Shown here one piece after another: positions 32,800-45,059 of a DNA stretch of 64,000 nucleotides (positions within the stretch are counted from its first letter, which is position 1; every line of letters starts with the position of its first letter). The position numbers and the translations under genes were made by a program. The notes under the pieces are model-generated. The model did no database searches. It was given only the letters and a program-made list of their open reading frames with translations, and was not told where the DNA came from. Source of the stretch: Eunapius fragilis. Taxonomy: Eukaryota; Porifera; Demospongiae; Spongillida; Spongillidae. Location of the stretch: contig OY811971.1 in NCBI GenBank assembly GCA_963681505.1, positions 13,553,232 to 13,617,231 of the forward strand, in the 5' to 3' direction.

Positions 32800-33250
32800 T
32801 GAATGAGCTCTGCATGATGTTGCCTGCAGGAGTTCATAATCCTTGCCTTCAAACATACACGGGCCTATGAACTTTAAATGGGTGTGATATAATGGTGCGT
32901 TCCAACAGATAATCATGTAGTGGGCTTCACGTGCACCACATGCACGTACATGTATCCACCTCATCCTGACTTAATTCAGCTGATCAATGTGAAAGCAGTT
33001 CAGAAATTGATTCTCTGGCCGCGGCTAGACCATGCTGTGAATAAGGTCTATAAGTTGTCTGCACTTATGACCTATATGTATTGTCTCTCTTGTTACTCCT
33101 GTACTATAGATGTTTTGATTGAGCTCTGCATGATGTTGCCTACAGGAGTTCATAATGTTTGCCTTCAAACATCCACTGGCCTAGCTATTAATGTGATAAA
33201 ATGGTGCATTCCAACAGATAATCATGTACATGTAGCAGGCCTTTCCACTG
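32800..33250. repeat. Direct repeat pair, about 130 bp
   Basis: GAGCTCTGCATGATGTTGCC and the following 110 bp at 32,805-32,935 recur at 33,121-33,245 with about 15% differences. Confidence 0.75.
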
Positions 33251-33369
33251 TACTTTTACAGGAGAGGGGGGGGGGCTCAGGCACCCCCCCTCCGTCTCCG
33301 TCTCAAGGATGGATACAAGAATGGGCGTGATTGCCAAAAAATTTCGCGCTACTGTGGCTGATCCAGGCA

Positions 33370-33440
33370 TATTTCAGGGTCATTAAAACCGGGCAATTAC
33401 GGGCACGGGCCCATAATTGCCCGGTTTTAATGAACCTAAA
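33370..33440. mobile_element. Short fold-back (about 70 bp hairpin)
   Basis: TCATTAAAACCGGGCAATTA pairs with TAATTGCCCGGTTTTAATGA around a short GGGCACGGGCCCA loop; weaker pairing (GCATATTTC against AAAATATGC) extends outward. Confidence 0.8.
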
Positions 33441-33839
33441 ATATGCTGGATCCACCACTGCGCTAGCTTCTCATCACATTCTGGATATGCGCCTGCCCCC
33501 CCACCCCCCCCCCCCGCCCCTTTTTGTATCGGGCCAGAAACCGACAGCACCCCCCCCCCCCCCCTCCCCGCTTTTCGTATCGGGCCTGACCTTAAGCACT
33601 CCCCTCGCTGAAATCCTAGATACGCCACTGATTTGTGAACTTGATGTTATAGCAACCAGTTGTCTCAGGGTTTTACATGTAGCTGTTCGTATTTGTGCAC
33701 GATATGACGCTTTCCTAAATTTGTTTTGTATACTTATCATAAATGTGCATCTCGATCCTTGTTATCACACATGTTACACAACTGCTGGACTTCCTATTTT
33801 CAACGCATCATACACTACACATTTGCTGTATGGTTAAAT

Positions 33840-34830
33840 GTATATTGTGGGATCTTGCTTTAACTTCGTGTTTGAATCCCCACGTTTATTAAGACCCACT
33901 ATGGATTTTTGCTGATATGACCAAATTGCACCAGCACATTAAAAACTATGCAGATGGGGAAATAATAGTGAGCTACATGCATACGATAGAAATGTCTCCA
34001 CGTGCTGTTTGATAGCTTCGAATGCTTTGGCTTACGTACTCGAACGAAACGGTAAAACACCACTACCATTCTCATTCCCGCCTGATGTAGCGATACCTCG
34101 TGTTAAAATACTGAATCGGTTATTATAATTAGTTCCACTATTGTGTCGCGTGAGAAATGCACGAAATGACTTGGTATCTGGGAACTAATAAAACGCTCAA
34201 CTAAATTTGCACGAAATGACTTGGTATCTGGGAACTAATAAAACGCTCAACTAAATTTGCGCATGGCATGTAGGATATAGTTATGATAGTGTTTCGGCAA
34301 TAACAAAAACATGTCAGGACCTGTTGTTATTATACACAAGTCTGGCACGCAGAAATTTTAATTTGCGCACTTGCGCTGCATCAATCCACATAAGCGTGGG
34401 CGTACCGTAGCTGTATTAGTTTTTATTTTTATTTTAGCAGAAAGGAGGTTTGGCACAATGTATTTTAATGTTCTCGAGAGAAGTCTCGTGAGCAGACGAC
34501 ACATCAATATTGAAAAGATGACGCAAGATATTACATAATGGCATACGTTTATGAATATAATTAATTATACTTGGTTGTAATTAATATATTTCTCTTGATT
34601 TTAGTTAATGGATGCTTAATGTTCTTTTCACGATACACGTATACTATAATCAGACCGATTTTTATCGAATATTGAATGTGTTTGGAATTCAATTTGAAAA
34701 AATTAATTTTAGTCAATTGATTTGAATTAATAATTTCTTGTCTTGAAACTTGATAAATCATTTAAAAAGGTGAAAAATTTATTGGTGAAATCAGAATTCT
34801 CAAATCTCTATCACAACTTTACATATTCAC
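33840..34830. other. Intergenic; one 50-bp tandem duplication
   Basis: A 50-bp unit starting GCACGAAATGACTTGGTATC is present twice in tandem (34,158-34,259). No gene seen; 34,550-34,790 is strongly AT-rich. Confidence 0.6.
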
Positions 34831-35709
34831 TCATGTCCTCCATTTCTGGCCATGCATTGCGCAAATGCATGGTTTGGGACACCAACAGGATGCAGTTCTG
34901 AAGTTTTTTTTTGGCATCTTGTTCTGTCTTTGACACACTAGACAAGTGCTGCAATAGTTAGCAATATCTGAGGCCATTCCCTTCCAATAGTATCGTTCAG
35001 CCACCTTCTCTTGCCTACATACATGCATGTATGAAGTGAAAAAGCACATCAGAAAGTAATTACCAGCGATTGCTTCAAATTAAAAGAAAGGCAATATAGC
35101 AAATTCCTATGCTGCTATACAACTCAGAGCATAGATTTAAATCAAATAACAATCTTAAATAGGATTTATCTCATGATTTTACATGCATGCTAATAGATGG
35201 ATACACATGTATGTAGTGAAACCAATTCAAACGTATAATACAACGTACGTTTTATGAACTCCAAAGTGACCGCCTGCTGGATCTTTGTGAACGGTGTCAA
35301 GCAGTCTAACCTTCTCGTCAACCGTAACAACTCGATACCTTTCTTCCTCCCGTACAGACGTCAGCCCTTTCTTCCGCCTTTTTGTCTTGAAAAGCAAGCC
35401 ATCTTCGGTTATGAAGCCCTCACATTTCTGTCGATAAGCCCTTTTAGCATCTTTGCCATCTTTTGACTCCAACATATCCCGAGGCCAATTTCGCTGCTCA
35501 CTGTCTTGCTCTCAAGGAACCGAACAATTTCGTCGTATTCTTTTGCATCCATCCGTTATAAAGGACACGAGTGAGCGTTTTATGAAGGGGATTAATCTAT
35601 TCCAAGGGATGATAAACTATTCCGGAATAATTTATCCTAGGGGGATAATCTATTCTGGAATAGATTATCCGGGGGATGAATTTATTGGGGGATAATCTAT
35701 TCCGTGACA
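34831..35709 (-). mobile_element. 5' half of a Ginger-like DNA transposon, inverted
   Basis: The minus strand begins MDAKEYDEIVRFLESK (ATG near 35,553) and continues with YRQKCEGFITEDGLLFKTK, 'DPAGGHFGVHKT', 'RYYWKGMASDI' and CSTCLVCQRQNK: the H-H-C-C zinc-binding N-terminus of a Ginger/GIN1-type integrase. Coding sense ends near 34,835 at 'LHPVGVPNHAFAQ'. The outer end (35,575-35,709) is a terminal repeat ending GATAATCTATTCCGTGACA followed by CCGG, and matches the end at 40,455. The core that normally follows 'HAFAQ' is found at 37,834 on the other strand, so I treat the two as parts of one rearranged element. Confidence 0.7.
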
Positions 35710-36235
35710 CCGGTCGGTCTAGTCGCCTCAATATAACCCTTGCATGGTACGCAATTATATAAGGGCTCTCTCATCATGACACGAGGCTTCCTCTGGAGAG
35801 ACAGCATAACTGATTTGTGATTAGTTATTATTATGATAACATTATGTGGACGATATCGGTAAGAGCACTTATAGAAATACAGCCTATTGTAATTAAATAA
35901 TGCATGGATTTTATGCATATAGTTGCATTGCGACCGAATAGAGACGCGTGCATGCATTAAATGCATGGTGCCTGCAGTAACACAGTGCCTTGGTGGGAGT
36001 TTCAATATTTCTGTGTGGATATGAAATTAATATATATGGTCTGTACTCATGACAGGCTACACATGCATGGACGCCTTGGCCATTATACCTTACAATGTCA
36101 CAATAAACTGTTACAAACTCATGCCTGGCCAGCCACATACTATTTGATCATAACTCTTCCGCATGCATTGTTCAATTGTATGTCACAATAACAATCAGTC
36201 ATTCACGTCACCCAACCACAATTGCATGCTTGACC

Positions 36236-37438
36236 ACCAAACTAACCAACTTTACACAAAACAATTTCATAACGTTGGCCATGTACAGTTCCAGGAAGAT
36301 ATAACTCTCATCATGTAACAATAGTCATTGTTGAGGAAAATACAGATCATCAATAAGGGGCTTAGTATACCTCTAGGTCTGGAGTGTTGCATTGTACCAC
36401 ATTATAGGTCAGTGCATCTTTTTTACCCCCCAGAACCACGCTTATCTGTACCTGCGTCCGAAACCTCACTTCCACGTACATGGAGCTTTGACTTGATGCC
36501 AGCCCAGGTACAAAACTTATAATTATAACCCCCCCCCCCCCCCCCATAGGACTCTGCCGCCAATGCAAGTGAATTTAACTACATGCATAACAACGTTTGA
36601 CCGTGACCGGACCTTTGTCTTTTTGCATGCAACATGTATACCTGCAGCATTATATCCGATCTCATGCAGTGGTAGATCGACCTGCCATGCAGACTCCGGC
36701 CGGTCACGGGCCGGAGCCTAGCTGGCCTGGCTTTCGGCATGCAACCCCACGGATGTTTCATTCCGTCGCCGAAAGATTGGTTCTGTACCATGCATTTCGA
36801 TACGAACGGAACTTAAGGTACGTGCGCAGTTGCCGGCATATCCTCGATTTCGGGGAGGGGAGGGGGAAAATCGATTAGTTATATTGCGGCCTAATGCACC
36901 TACCATCCATGTCAACCCCTCCCCCGCCCCCCAGCTCGGTATTGTGTCATTTCAATTCATTTCACCCCGACTCTGCAGAGCACGACCTGACTATCATTAC
37001 AGAAGATAGCATGTATGATGTTGACATGAGCGCCTAATGTATCAGTATTGAGAGCCGTAGCGTGGCTGCAAGAAGCAAAAGGTGGATGGGACAACGGTCA
37101 GTGAGGGGGGTGGGGGGGGGGGGGGGGGTTATATTTATAACTTTTGTACCTGGGCTGCATGGCATCAAGTCAAAGCTCCGTGTACGTGGAAGTGAGGTTT
37201 CGGACGCAGGTACAGATAAGCGTGGTTCTGGGGGGTAAAAAAGATGCACTGACCTATAATGTGGTACAATGCAACACTCCAGACCTAGGCCTAGAGGTAT
37301 ACTAAGCCCCTTAAGCTTTTTGATGATTTGTATTTTCCTCAACAATGACTATTGTTACATGATGAGAGTTATATTTTCCTGGAACTGTACATGGCCAACG
37401 TTATGAAATTGTTTTGTGTACAGTTGGTTAGTTTGGTG
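36236..37438. mobile_element. Unit with about 310-bp inverted-repeat arms around a dispersed 515-bp repeat
   Basis: The left arm 36,236-36,540 (CCAAACTAACCAACTTTACA ... ) is the reverse complement of 37,120-37,438. The centre (36,543-37,060: AGGACTCTGCCGCCAATGCA ... GAGAGCCGTAGCGTGG) recurs without arms at 40,542-41,063. Poly-C and poly-G runs sit at the inner arm ends. No gene inside; 'GGTCACGGGCCGGAGC' style palindromes are present. Confidence 0.75.
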
Positions 37439-37833
37439 CATGGTTAGTTTGGTGCACTGCCCGTTGTCCCATCCACCTTTTGTTTAAACACATCCCAGCT
37501 TAGCCCACCCCAAATGCTTTCCATACCAGTCATGCAACAATATGCAGCGTTGGTGGATTTTCAACTCTGATCAGCCACATCAAGATTAGAATGACTAGTG
37601 AGATCAATCTCAAATTCAGCAAATGACATGTAAGGCCTCCTGAAACACGAAAAATTACAACAGTGTCTAAATGGGAATTTCTATGAGGAAAGAAATGAAA
37701 TCTGCATTGAAATGTGAAGTGCATTGCATGGTTAAGACGTATTCGAAAAATCTTTGAATATCGAAAATAAATATCCAGCTTGTGTGCTGGAACCACGTTC
37801 AAATTATAAAGCGTTATTTGACCCCACCTACAA

Positions 37834-40455
37834 GTGTTGATTGACCCCCCCGGGGGAATGGACCTGGTAGGTCCACTTTCTGGTGCAAATGAATGTTTTC
37901 TTATGGTTCTAACAGAATATCTAACAAAGTGGGCTGAAGTGCATCCTATACCGAATAAACAAGCAACAACTGTGTTCAAATGCCTCAAAAAGGTGATAGG
38001 GAGGTTTGGAGTTCGAGAGAAAATATTCTTTGCATACAATATCATCCTTGTTTGAGGTATAGTTCTCATAAAATCGGTTTAATCTTTAGACCAACAGTAT
38101 CTTTGAGTATAGCTATATTTTAATACCATGCAGTATTCCTGGCCACTGGTTCCTTGCTGTAAGTGAGCTTCAGTGTTTTTCATTTACATCTTGACTGTGG
38201 TATCAACTATAGGTAATAGAAGTACAAAATAGATGTATGAAACTGTATGATTCTGTTTTTGAATCAATTCAAGGCAATGCTATCACTGTTTTACGGTAAT
38301 TGGTATTGACATTGGAAAATATATAATGTTGTCAGTTATACATGCAGCAACTTCTTGTTGCAAGAGCAATCACGACAAAGATCTTTCAGAACATCTGATG
38401 ATCCTTGGGTCTTTTCACTTCACAAGGTAAAAGAAATTTATATTTTCATGTTATGCATTTATATAAGTATTGTTTTCGAAGAATCCTAGTCTCAAACAAA
38501 ACAACATCTATGACTGTGGTGTTTTTGTTTGCAAGGTAATCATTTACATGTGAATAAGTAGTAACAGCCATTTACATTCACCTGCATGTAGTTTGGTGAT
38601 TGTATAGTAAATAAGAGTCCTCTAAATTTTCCAGTAAGTAGTTTACTTGTTGTGCTGTATGGAACTAATATGTATTAAATACATGAGTTATACCTTGTAA
38701 TAGACAAAAAGCATCGTAATTCACTCCTGGCTTGCATTACGGCTGATGGAGAGGTGACACAAATCAACAATATGCAATCAAAAGATATGTATTTACTTGC
38801 ACTTATGCACACAACAGTCCATCTTCAGTGGTCACTATCAATGATAAAACAGAACAGTTCATTCTGAACCAGTGTTCCACAGGAGCCTTGCTAGATGTTA
38901 AAGCTTCTATTGAAAAGGTACCATTATTACAAATTGTCATGTATGCATCTGATTTTGACCTTTTTTAACAGTTCACCAGTAGTTCTTCTGAGACAGGTAG
39001 TATGTTCTTGCTTATGTTACAAGAATTACTAGTAATGTAAACAAATTTTTTAAAAATCCACACAGTGAAGACATACACATACAAAAGTTTATTGCCAAAG
39101 TTCAACACACCACTGCCTGAGGAAATTAGTCCAGTTGATCCTTTACCTGAAAGGTGCTTTTATGAAAAACATGCTAAGAATTTAAAGCTTTGGAAGAAAC
39201 CACTTCCAGCATTCGTAGACAGGTAAACATTAAAAATTGGAATACATTACATATTGATCTGCTGAACATCACCAGGGATCAGCACTTGTCCTTGAAGATC
39301 TTGTACAATCTTGCCATGATTATGAGGTTAGAAATGTGTATATGTGCTGTTATTAACATGCACATCACTTGTTAGGAACATCTGCGGCTGATTTGCAAAA
39401 ACCTTGTGAAGTCAGGCTTCTTTGATGTTTACATTCAAGGAAAGCGTGATGGAGTGTTTAGCTCAATAAATCCTACTGAGCTTAAGTCTCTCTTTAGAAA
39501 GTAGCTTAGTTATGCATTTATCAAATAGAAACTGTTAAATTCTTTGTGAAGGTTGATGCAGTTCAGCACTTTTTATATGGAATTGCCATTGATGAGGGAT
39601 ATGGAGAGAACAAAGCAAACATCCTTGCCTGGGATGTTCTGTATCCAGAGGTAATCTATTCAGATGTTAATTATATAATGCTTTTAATTTAATGTTTTTG
39701 TCACTTATAGCTGATGATTTCAATTATTTCCAAGAGCAAAGAAATGAATTATGAAGAAGCAGTATTATATTATGTGGACAACCTTTTGAACTGAAAGCTT
39801 GGAGTGTTATTAACCTTGAATAATATGCAGTAATTCCATGCACGAAGCCATTAATTGTCACATGCACATCAGCAGCAGATAAAATAAGTATGTGGAGAAC
39901 TTTAACTCACACATGGAGCGAAGTACGATGCACCAGCAGTGCACTAACTCAGCCGTACTAAACGTGTTAATGGGATAGTGTGATAAAATAAGAGTCCATG
40001 TTGCCTCAGATTATGTTTTACTTCTGATATCAGTGGTACACACGTATTGCATACCCAGTAACACACGCACGTACATATAAGTTCACGAGAGAGTGAGAGA
40101 GAGAGAGAGACGAAGGGAGAGTGAGACGAAGGGAGAGAGAGAGACGAAGGGAGAGAGACGAAGGGAGAGAGACGAAGGGAGAGAGAGACGAAGGGAGAGA
40201 GAGAGACGAAGGGAGAGAGACGAAGGGAGAGAGAGACGAAGGGCGAGAGAGACGAAGGGAGAGAGAGGTGTGGATGGGGCGTGGGGGAGAGGGAGAGAAA
40301 GAAGAGGGAACGGGGATGGGGGGGGGGGGGGGGGGGGGATAATCTATTCCAAAGGGGGATAAACTATTCCGGAATAATTTATCCGGGGGATAAACTATTC
40401 CGGAATAGATTATCCGGGGGATAATTTATTACGGGGGATAATCTATTTCGTGACA
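37834..40455 (+). mobile_element. 3' half of a Ginger-like DNA transposon carrying a Ulp1-type protease
   Basis: Starts with an integrase core (GMDLVGPLSG ... MVLTEYLTKWAEVHPIPNK). After introns there are exons with the features of a Ulp1/C48 cysteine protease: GHWFLA (catalytic His, about 38,142-38,159), MKLYDSVFESIQG (Asp, about 38,240-38,280) and NNIYDCGVFVCK (Gln/Asn loop and Cys, about 38,500-38,536). Later exons read 'YEKHAKNLKLWKKPLPAFV', 'HLRLICKNLVKSGFFDVYIQ' and 'VQHFLYGIAIDEGYGENKAN', with a stop at about 39,793. The right terminus (40,340-40,455) ends GGATAATCTATTTCGTGACA followed by CCGG. A GACGAAGGGAGAGA satellite (40,093-40,265) and a G-run lie just inside it. The integrase part is interrupted. 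Confidence 0.65.
40093..40268. repeat. GA-rich satellite (unit near GACGAAGGGAGA)
   Basis: About a dozen imperfect copies of a 12-16-bp unit. It gives long Arg/Glu open frames that are not proteins. Confidence 0.9.
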
Positions 40456-40541
40456 CCGGCAACTTTACCTTTGACTTCGGTTCGTTGCGTGCGAGAGGTC
40501 AGGCACGTGAAAACCTCTTAGGCATCTGTACCCCATGCTCC

Positions 40542-41063
40542 ATAGGACTCTGCCGCCAATGCAAGGGAATTTAAGCTATTTAACAACATGCATAACAACG
40601 TTTGACCGTGACCGGACTTTTGTCTCTTTGCATGCAACATGTGTGTACCTGCAGCAATTATATCCGGTCTCAGTGGTAGATCGACCTGTCATGCAGGCCA
40701 GGCTCCGGCCGGTCACGGGCCGGAGCCTAGCTGGCCTGGCTTTTGGCATGCAACCCCACGGATGTTTCATTCCTTCGCCGAAAGATTGGTTCTGTACCAT
40801 GCATTTCGATACGAACGGAACTTAAGGTACGTGCACAGTTGCCGGCATATCCTCGATTTCGGGAAGGGGAGGGGGAAAATCGATTAGTTATATTGCGGCC
40901 TAATGCACCTACTATCTATGTCAACCCCTCCCCCGCCCCCCGGCTCGATATTGTAATTCATTTCACCCCGACTCTGCAGGGCACGACCTGACTATCATTA
41001 CAGAAGATTGCATGCATGATGTTGACATGAGCGCCTATCAGTATTGAGAGCCGTAGCGTGGCC
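40542..41063. repeat. Second copy of the 515-bp dispersed repeat
   Basis: More than 90% similar by eye to 36,543-37,060, same orientation, both with the inverted GCTCCGGCC/GGCCGGAGC words and ending GAGAGCCGTAGCGTGGC. This copy lies just beyond the Ginger-like terminus. Confidence 0.85.
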
Positions 41064-41248
41064 GCCGAGCCGGTCCTATAGGCTATTACTGTCCAGAAAA
41101 CTTTTTAAATGCTACGTTCTTGCTTTCGATTACTATTTGGGTATACATTCCCGCAGCTAGCTACATGCAGGAACGGGGCCCGTGAATATTGAGTAATAAA
41201 GACGAAACCGTATTTAAAAAATACTTCACAGTTCACACTGATGGAAAT

Positions 41249-41249
<1 letters not shown>

Positions 41250-41287
<38 letters not shown>

Positions 41288-41290
41288 ATA
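41250..41290. repeat. C homopolymer (about 38 nt)
   Basis: Uninterrupted C-run; the length may be unreliable in assembly. Confidence 0.9.
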
Positions 41291-41299
41291 GGGGTCACA

Positions 41300-42600
41300 T
41301 TCTAGCTCCGTGTCCTGGGCCGAGTGGTGTATCCGCGTCTCAAGTAATAATGGTTCGGGGGTGGGTGCATAAGTGTAGCAAAACGACAACCTATTGAGCG
41401 GTCCCCTGTCCCCAAGCAAAGCGATGCATGCTTTAGGTTTATCCTGCACGTACGTACTGTGCCGCATGCACGCTGTAGTACCCGCGGGTTCTGATTGTAA
41501 CAAAAGCTATTGCATTTTCGTATATGCATGCATGATTATCGGTAGCGGTATTTCAAAGTACTTTATAGAAGATAATGCAGATACATCTTCCGTACCTGGA
41601 ATGAATCCTTGCATGCGTATACAATAATATGAGGCTTATTTTTTTTAAGGAATACTATTACTATACCACCACATGCAAGAAGTCACGAACGCGCATTTGC
41701 ATGCCCGGCAGGCAATGCGTGACATGCGAGTGCGTTGAATTTCAATGATGCCACACATATTCTGCATAAGACTAGACGATTGTCAATTGAGCATTATCAC
41801 AAATGGCATGATGTTCTAATTTTGCACACTAACAGAAAAAATTCAACACATGCAGGTCCGTGAGCATATATTATAGCAGAGATCATATATGATCTCTGAT
41901 TATAGCATGACCGATTTATTAATTTTGTTGTTGTTGCCGTGGATCATATTATGGAAGAACGGAAAGTGTGGACGGTATATTTGAAAAAGTACAAGGCTGA
42001 TGAGTCGATTGGTCCAACAATAACTGCATTCATAGTGTCATTTATAAAGTCTTGACATCGCATTTGGTCCATGCTCGACCGAGTTGCCGCTGTTTGCAAT
42101 GAATTGAAACGTACATTATAATTAGCGCCAGCTCAAGAAACCTTAAAATAGTATAAGTACTGAACTCGCAGATCGATATGAATGGTTCCAATGGTATGCA
42201 GTCATATATAGGTGAAAGCAACCGCTGCATGAAGTAGATTAATATTCTCATGCAGAGGAGTAACATACTGATACGCTCCTGCATGCCACATGGCGATGAT
42301 ACATAGCTGTGGTAAAAAATGTTGCTTGGTGGAGCACCCACAAGAGGCTGCTCAAGAAATGGAGCACGTGACATCCTATGCGTGACCTTCATGTATGTAT
42401 TTTCCTCAAAATGGAAGATGTGTGGCTTTTTTGATTCCTGGGACTGCGTTCTTTGCATGTCCTCGTAACATTGGACAATGTATACATATTGTGATAAACA
42501 TGTTTTGTGTAAAGTGGATTTTGTGAGAATTGTGGTCTTGTGTGATGTGATCTTGAGTTTTTGTTATTACCGTAAAGCATACCGCTTATAAGATGGCCCT
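41300..42600. other. Intergenic; no supported gene
   Basis: AT-rich sequence with many GCATGCA words and a small palindrome GCAGAGATCATATATGATCT at 41,876. Open frames here are short and unsupported. Confidence 0.45.
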
Positions 42601-43092
42601 TGCATGCGTAAAATGTACGCATGCACGATTAACCATCTCAGTAACCACGAATGCCTCATGCCACCAATTTGTTCAACTGATTATGAATCGTACATGATTG
42701 TATGAAATTAAAATAACGAGGAAACGCACGCGATTACAAAGATATACGACAGACGTTCAGCATGCACGACCCATATCCCCCTGTTATTCGGCGTTCATAT
42801 ACAGTGTGGATGAGTTTGAGTGTGGGATAGTTAGAATGTTATGCTTTACCATCCAACCCGAGCCCCGCTGCATTGAACAGAAACCACGCGCGCGGTGGAT
42901 ATACATGCACGTGCTTAATGCAATGTATAAACATACACGTCTCATGCATGTGAGATGCATGAGACATGCGTGCCCGCATGCATCGATACTTTAAACTTTA
43001 ATACGATGACATGCGATTCTCTCGAAATGCCGCACTGTTTAAACTTGATATAGCTAATTGAATTATAGGTTTACCTTGGCATGTCGCGTACA

Positions 43093-43102
43093 GTATATAA
43101 AA
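43093..43102 (+). promoter_or_regulatory. TATA box of the cysteine-rich gene, copy A
   Basis: AGTATATAAAAAG lies 70-80 bp before the ATG and is preserved in copy B (58,653, AGTATATAAATAG). Confidence 0.6.
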
Positions 43103-43170
43103 AGCCGCCGGTGCGCGATTGCTATAGCAATTATATTTTGCAGGGCCCAATATAGCGTTCAGGCTGCGCG

Positions 43171-43287
43171 ATGCTTTCGACGTTGGTTCTTCTACTTGTA
43201 GCGGTATCAATAGCAGCAGCTGTAGGGATTCCACGTCAGTTGTATTGTGTGAATTTGTCATGTGTGTGTGTGTGCGTGCGCTCGTGC

Positions 43288-43341
<54 letters not shown>

Positions 43342-44018
43342 GCGTGTGTGACCGGGGACCGCGGGGGGAGGGGGGGGGGTTAATAAACTTCATATCCGTC
43401 TGTGCATGCCGCATATCTGGTACTCAGGACGATCTATACCTGATGACTGCGATCTTAAAATGACGGTTAACAAGCCAATGACACATGAACCTGATTTTAC
43501 CTTCTGCTTGAAAGGTATGTCACCATATATGCATTGCATGTACAATGTAACCGAATTGAATATGATTTGGTATAGGGAAGGTCGTGTGCTTCGACAGGGA
43601 CGTCCCGAAATGCAGCAAAGAAGCAGCTGCAGGAATTTGTTACACATTTTCAGGGCAACTTGCTGATCGGTTCAAAGAGCTTTTCCCAACTGATCACGCC
43701 CAAGTGTGCATAGACGAGCCTTCACGTCTACAGTGCTTGGATACAAGTATCAATTATTCTATATGCAGCGAGCGCGTTTTCGGTGAGTTACGGCAATATT
43801 CTAACCCCTAGCTTGTCCACCACATACTGCACAATAAAGAAATTTAAAGCGCATACAACTCTAATGGCACTACATGGGTTTATTATGCATGACGTTATTT
43901 ATTTCCATGCAAACAGCTCAACGTCGCCTGTGAAAGGGAATACAAGCGTGGATATGGAACATGGGATTTAAAATGCTGCGTAGCTATAGGCCTTGATTTC
44001 AATACGTCATTGCAGTAA
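43171..44018 (+). CDS. Small secreted cysteine-rich protein, copy A, 4 exons, function unknown
   Basis: Exons 43,171-43,234, 43,428-43,514, 43,576-43,782 and a last exon from 43,917. The product begins with a signal peptide (MLSTLVLLLVAVSIAAAVGI), then PRRSIPDDCDLKMT, 'FTFCLKGKVVCFDRDVPKCS', AGICYTFSG, 'AQVCIDEPSRLQCLD' and SICSERVF: eight or more cysteines in about 100 residues. The last exon is open as NVACEREYKRGYGTWDLKCC to a stop at 44,018, but its phase does not match the obvious donor, so the true end is unsettled (it could stop at 43,933). Exon-intron layout is shared with copy B. A GT microsatellite fills intron 1. I recognise no family and infer only secretion and disulfide bonding. 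Confidence 0.6.
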
Positions 44019-45059
44019 TTTTGTAGGTAATATTGCCATCACTCAGTCGTTAAGTTGACAATGTAAAAAAGGCGCAAGCTCTTCAGTTATTTTAATCACG
44101 TATCACTGATTCGGAATAAATTAACGGCTTTCTATTGCATGACGCACCATCATGGGCGGATTGTCACAGCGGTGTCCTGCATTTTTAATAGCCGTGCAAT
44201 TACATAATATTTACTGCATGCCGACTTACTATGTTTGCCGCTGCTCAGTTACGTACAATTATAGTAACGTTCCGTCAGAATGATATATGGCTCGTATATA
44301 TACTTACTAAATGTGAGGGTGTCGAAGCAGCTATTTATAAACTGTTTAATGAACGCATATGCATGACCAATCAAATAAACCCGATGTCTAAAACGCACGG
44401 CATGTACTCCGCCCCGAACAAAAAATTGAATCGCTTGTACTATCAAACCAACTTTAATCATAGATTGACCAATTGTGACTTAAGTCACAATTTTTTTCAA
44501 TGAGGAAATCTCACATTAAAAACTTCAAACTAACTTTTTGAAACTTACCACGTATACATGGATGCGTATGTGTTCACTTGGATGCGCTTAACATTGACAA
44601 TACAAGGCCTTCTCTGTACGCAATCTCGTAAAATACCACGTCATTGTGATTTAAGTCACAATACTTTTGTAATTAATACACCAAGAAACTAGGATGCTTT
44701 TAAAATATGTACAATGATGATGGAGGCATGTGCTCTCATAATATAGCATTTAAACAGCTTGGAAACACGTTGTGTAGAAGTTGCATAACGTTTTCCCTTC
44801 CAATTCTCTAGTGCGCATCTCGCGAGGATCAATAAAATTATATTGTGACTTAAGTCACAAAGCTTTGAACGGGTAAAGTAGCAGTATTTTCTACGAGTAC
44901 CTATGACGTTTTATGCACTAGATCGAACGTCGAAGCTTGTAGAATTATATTTTGCAGATAGAACTACTTAGTTCTTTTTGTGGTGTGGTCAAAACTGAAA
45001 GCAAACAAGGTGATAATTCGATTTTTCCACGCCTCCCCTACGATACGTGCGCGATTGCG

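Larger units (their letters stand above)
42620..44457. repeat. Segmental duplication, copy A, left part
   Basis: Matches 57,850-62,453 in the same orientation over several blocks: AACCATCTCAGTAACCACGA, the TATA/cysteine-rich gene region, the 3' flank through GCACCATCATGGGCGGATTG and the ATGTTTGCCGCTGCTCAG block. It continues at 55,502-55,640 after the inserted piggyBac element. Confidence 0.85.

Noticed and set aside
37530-38069. 179-codon minus-strand frame
   Set aside because: It is the antisense shadow of the integrase piece at 37,834.
40093-40362. Arg/Glu repeat 'protein'
   Set aside because: It is a translation of the GA-rich satellite.
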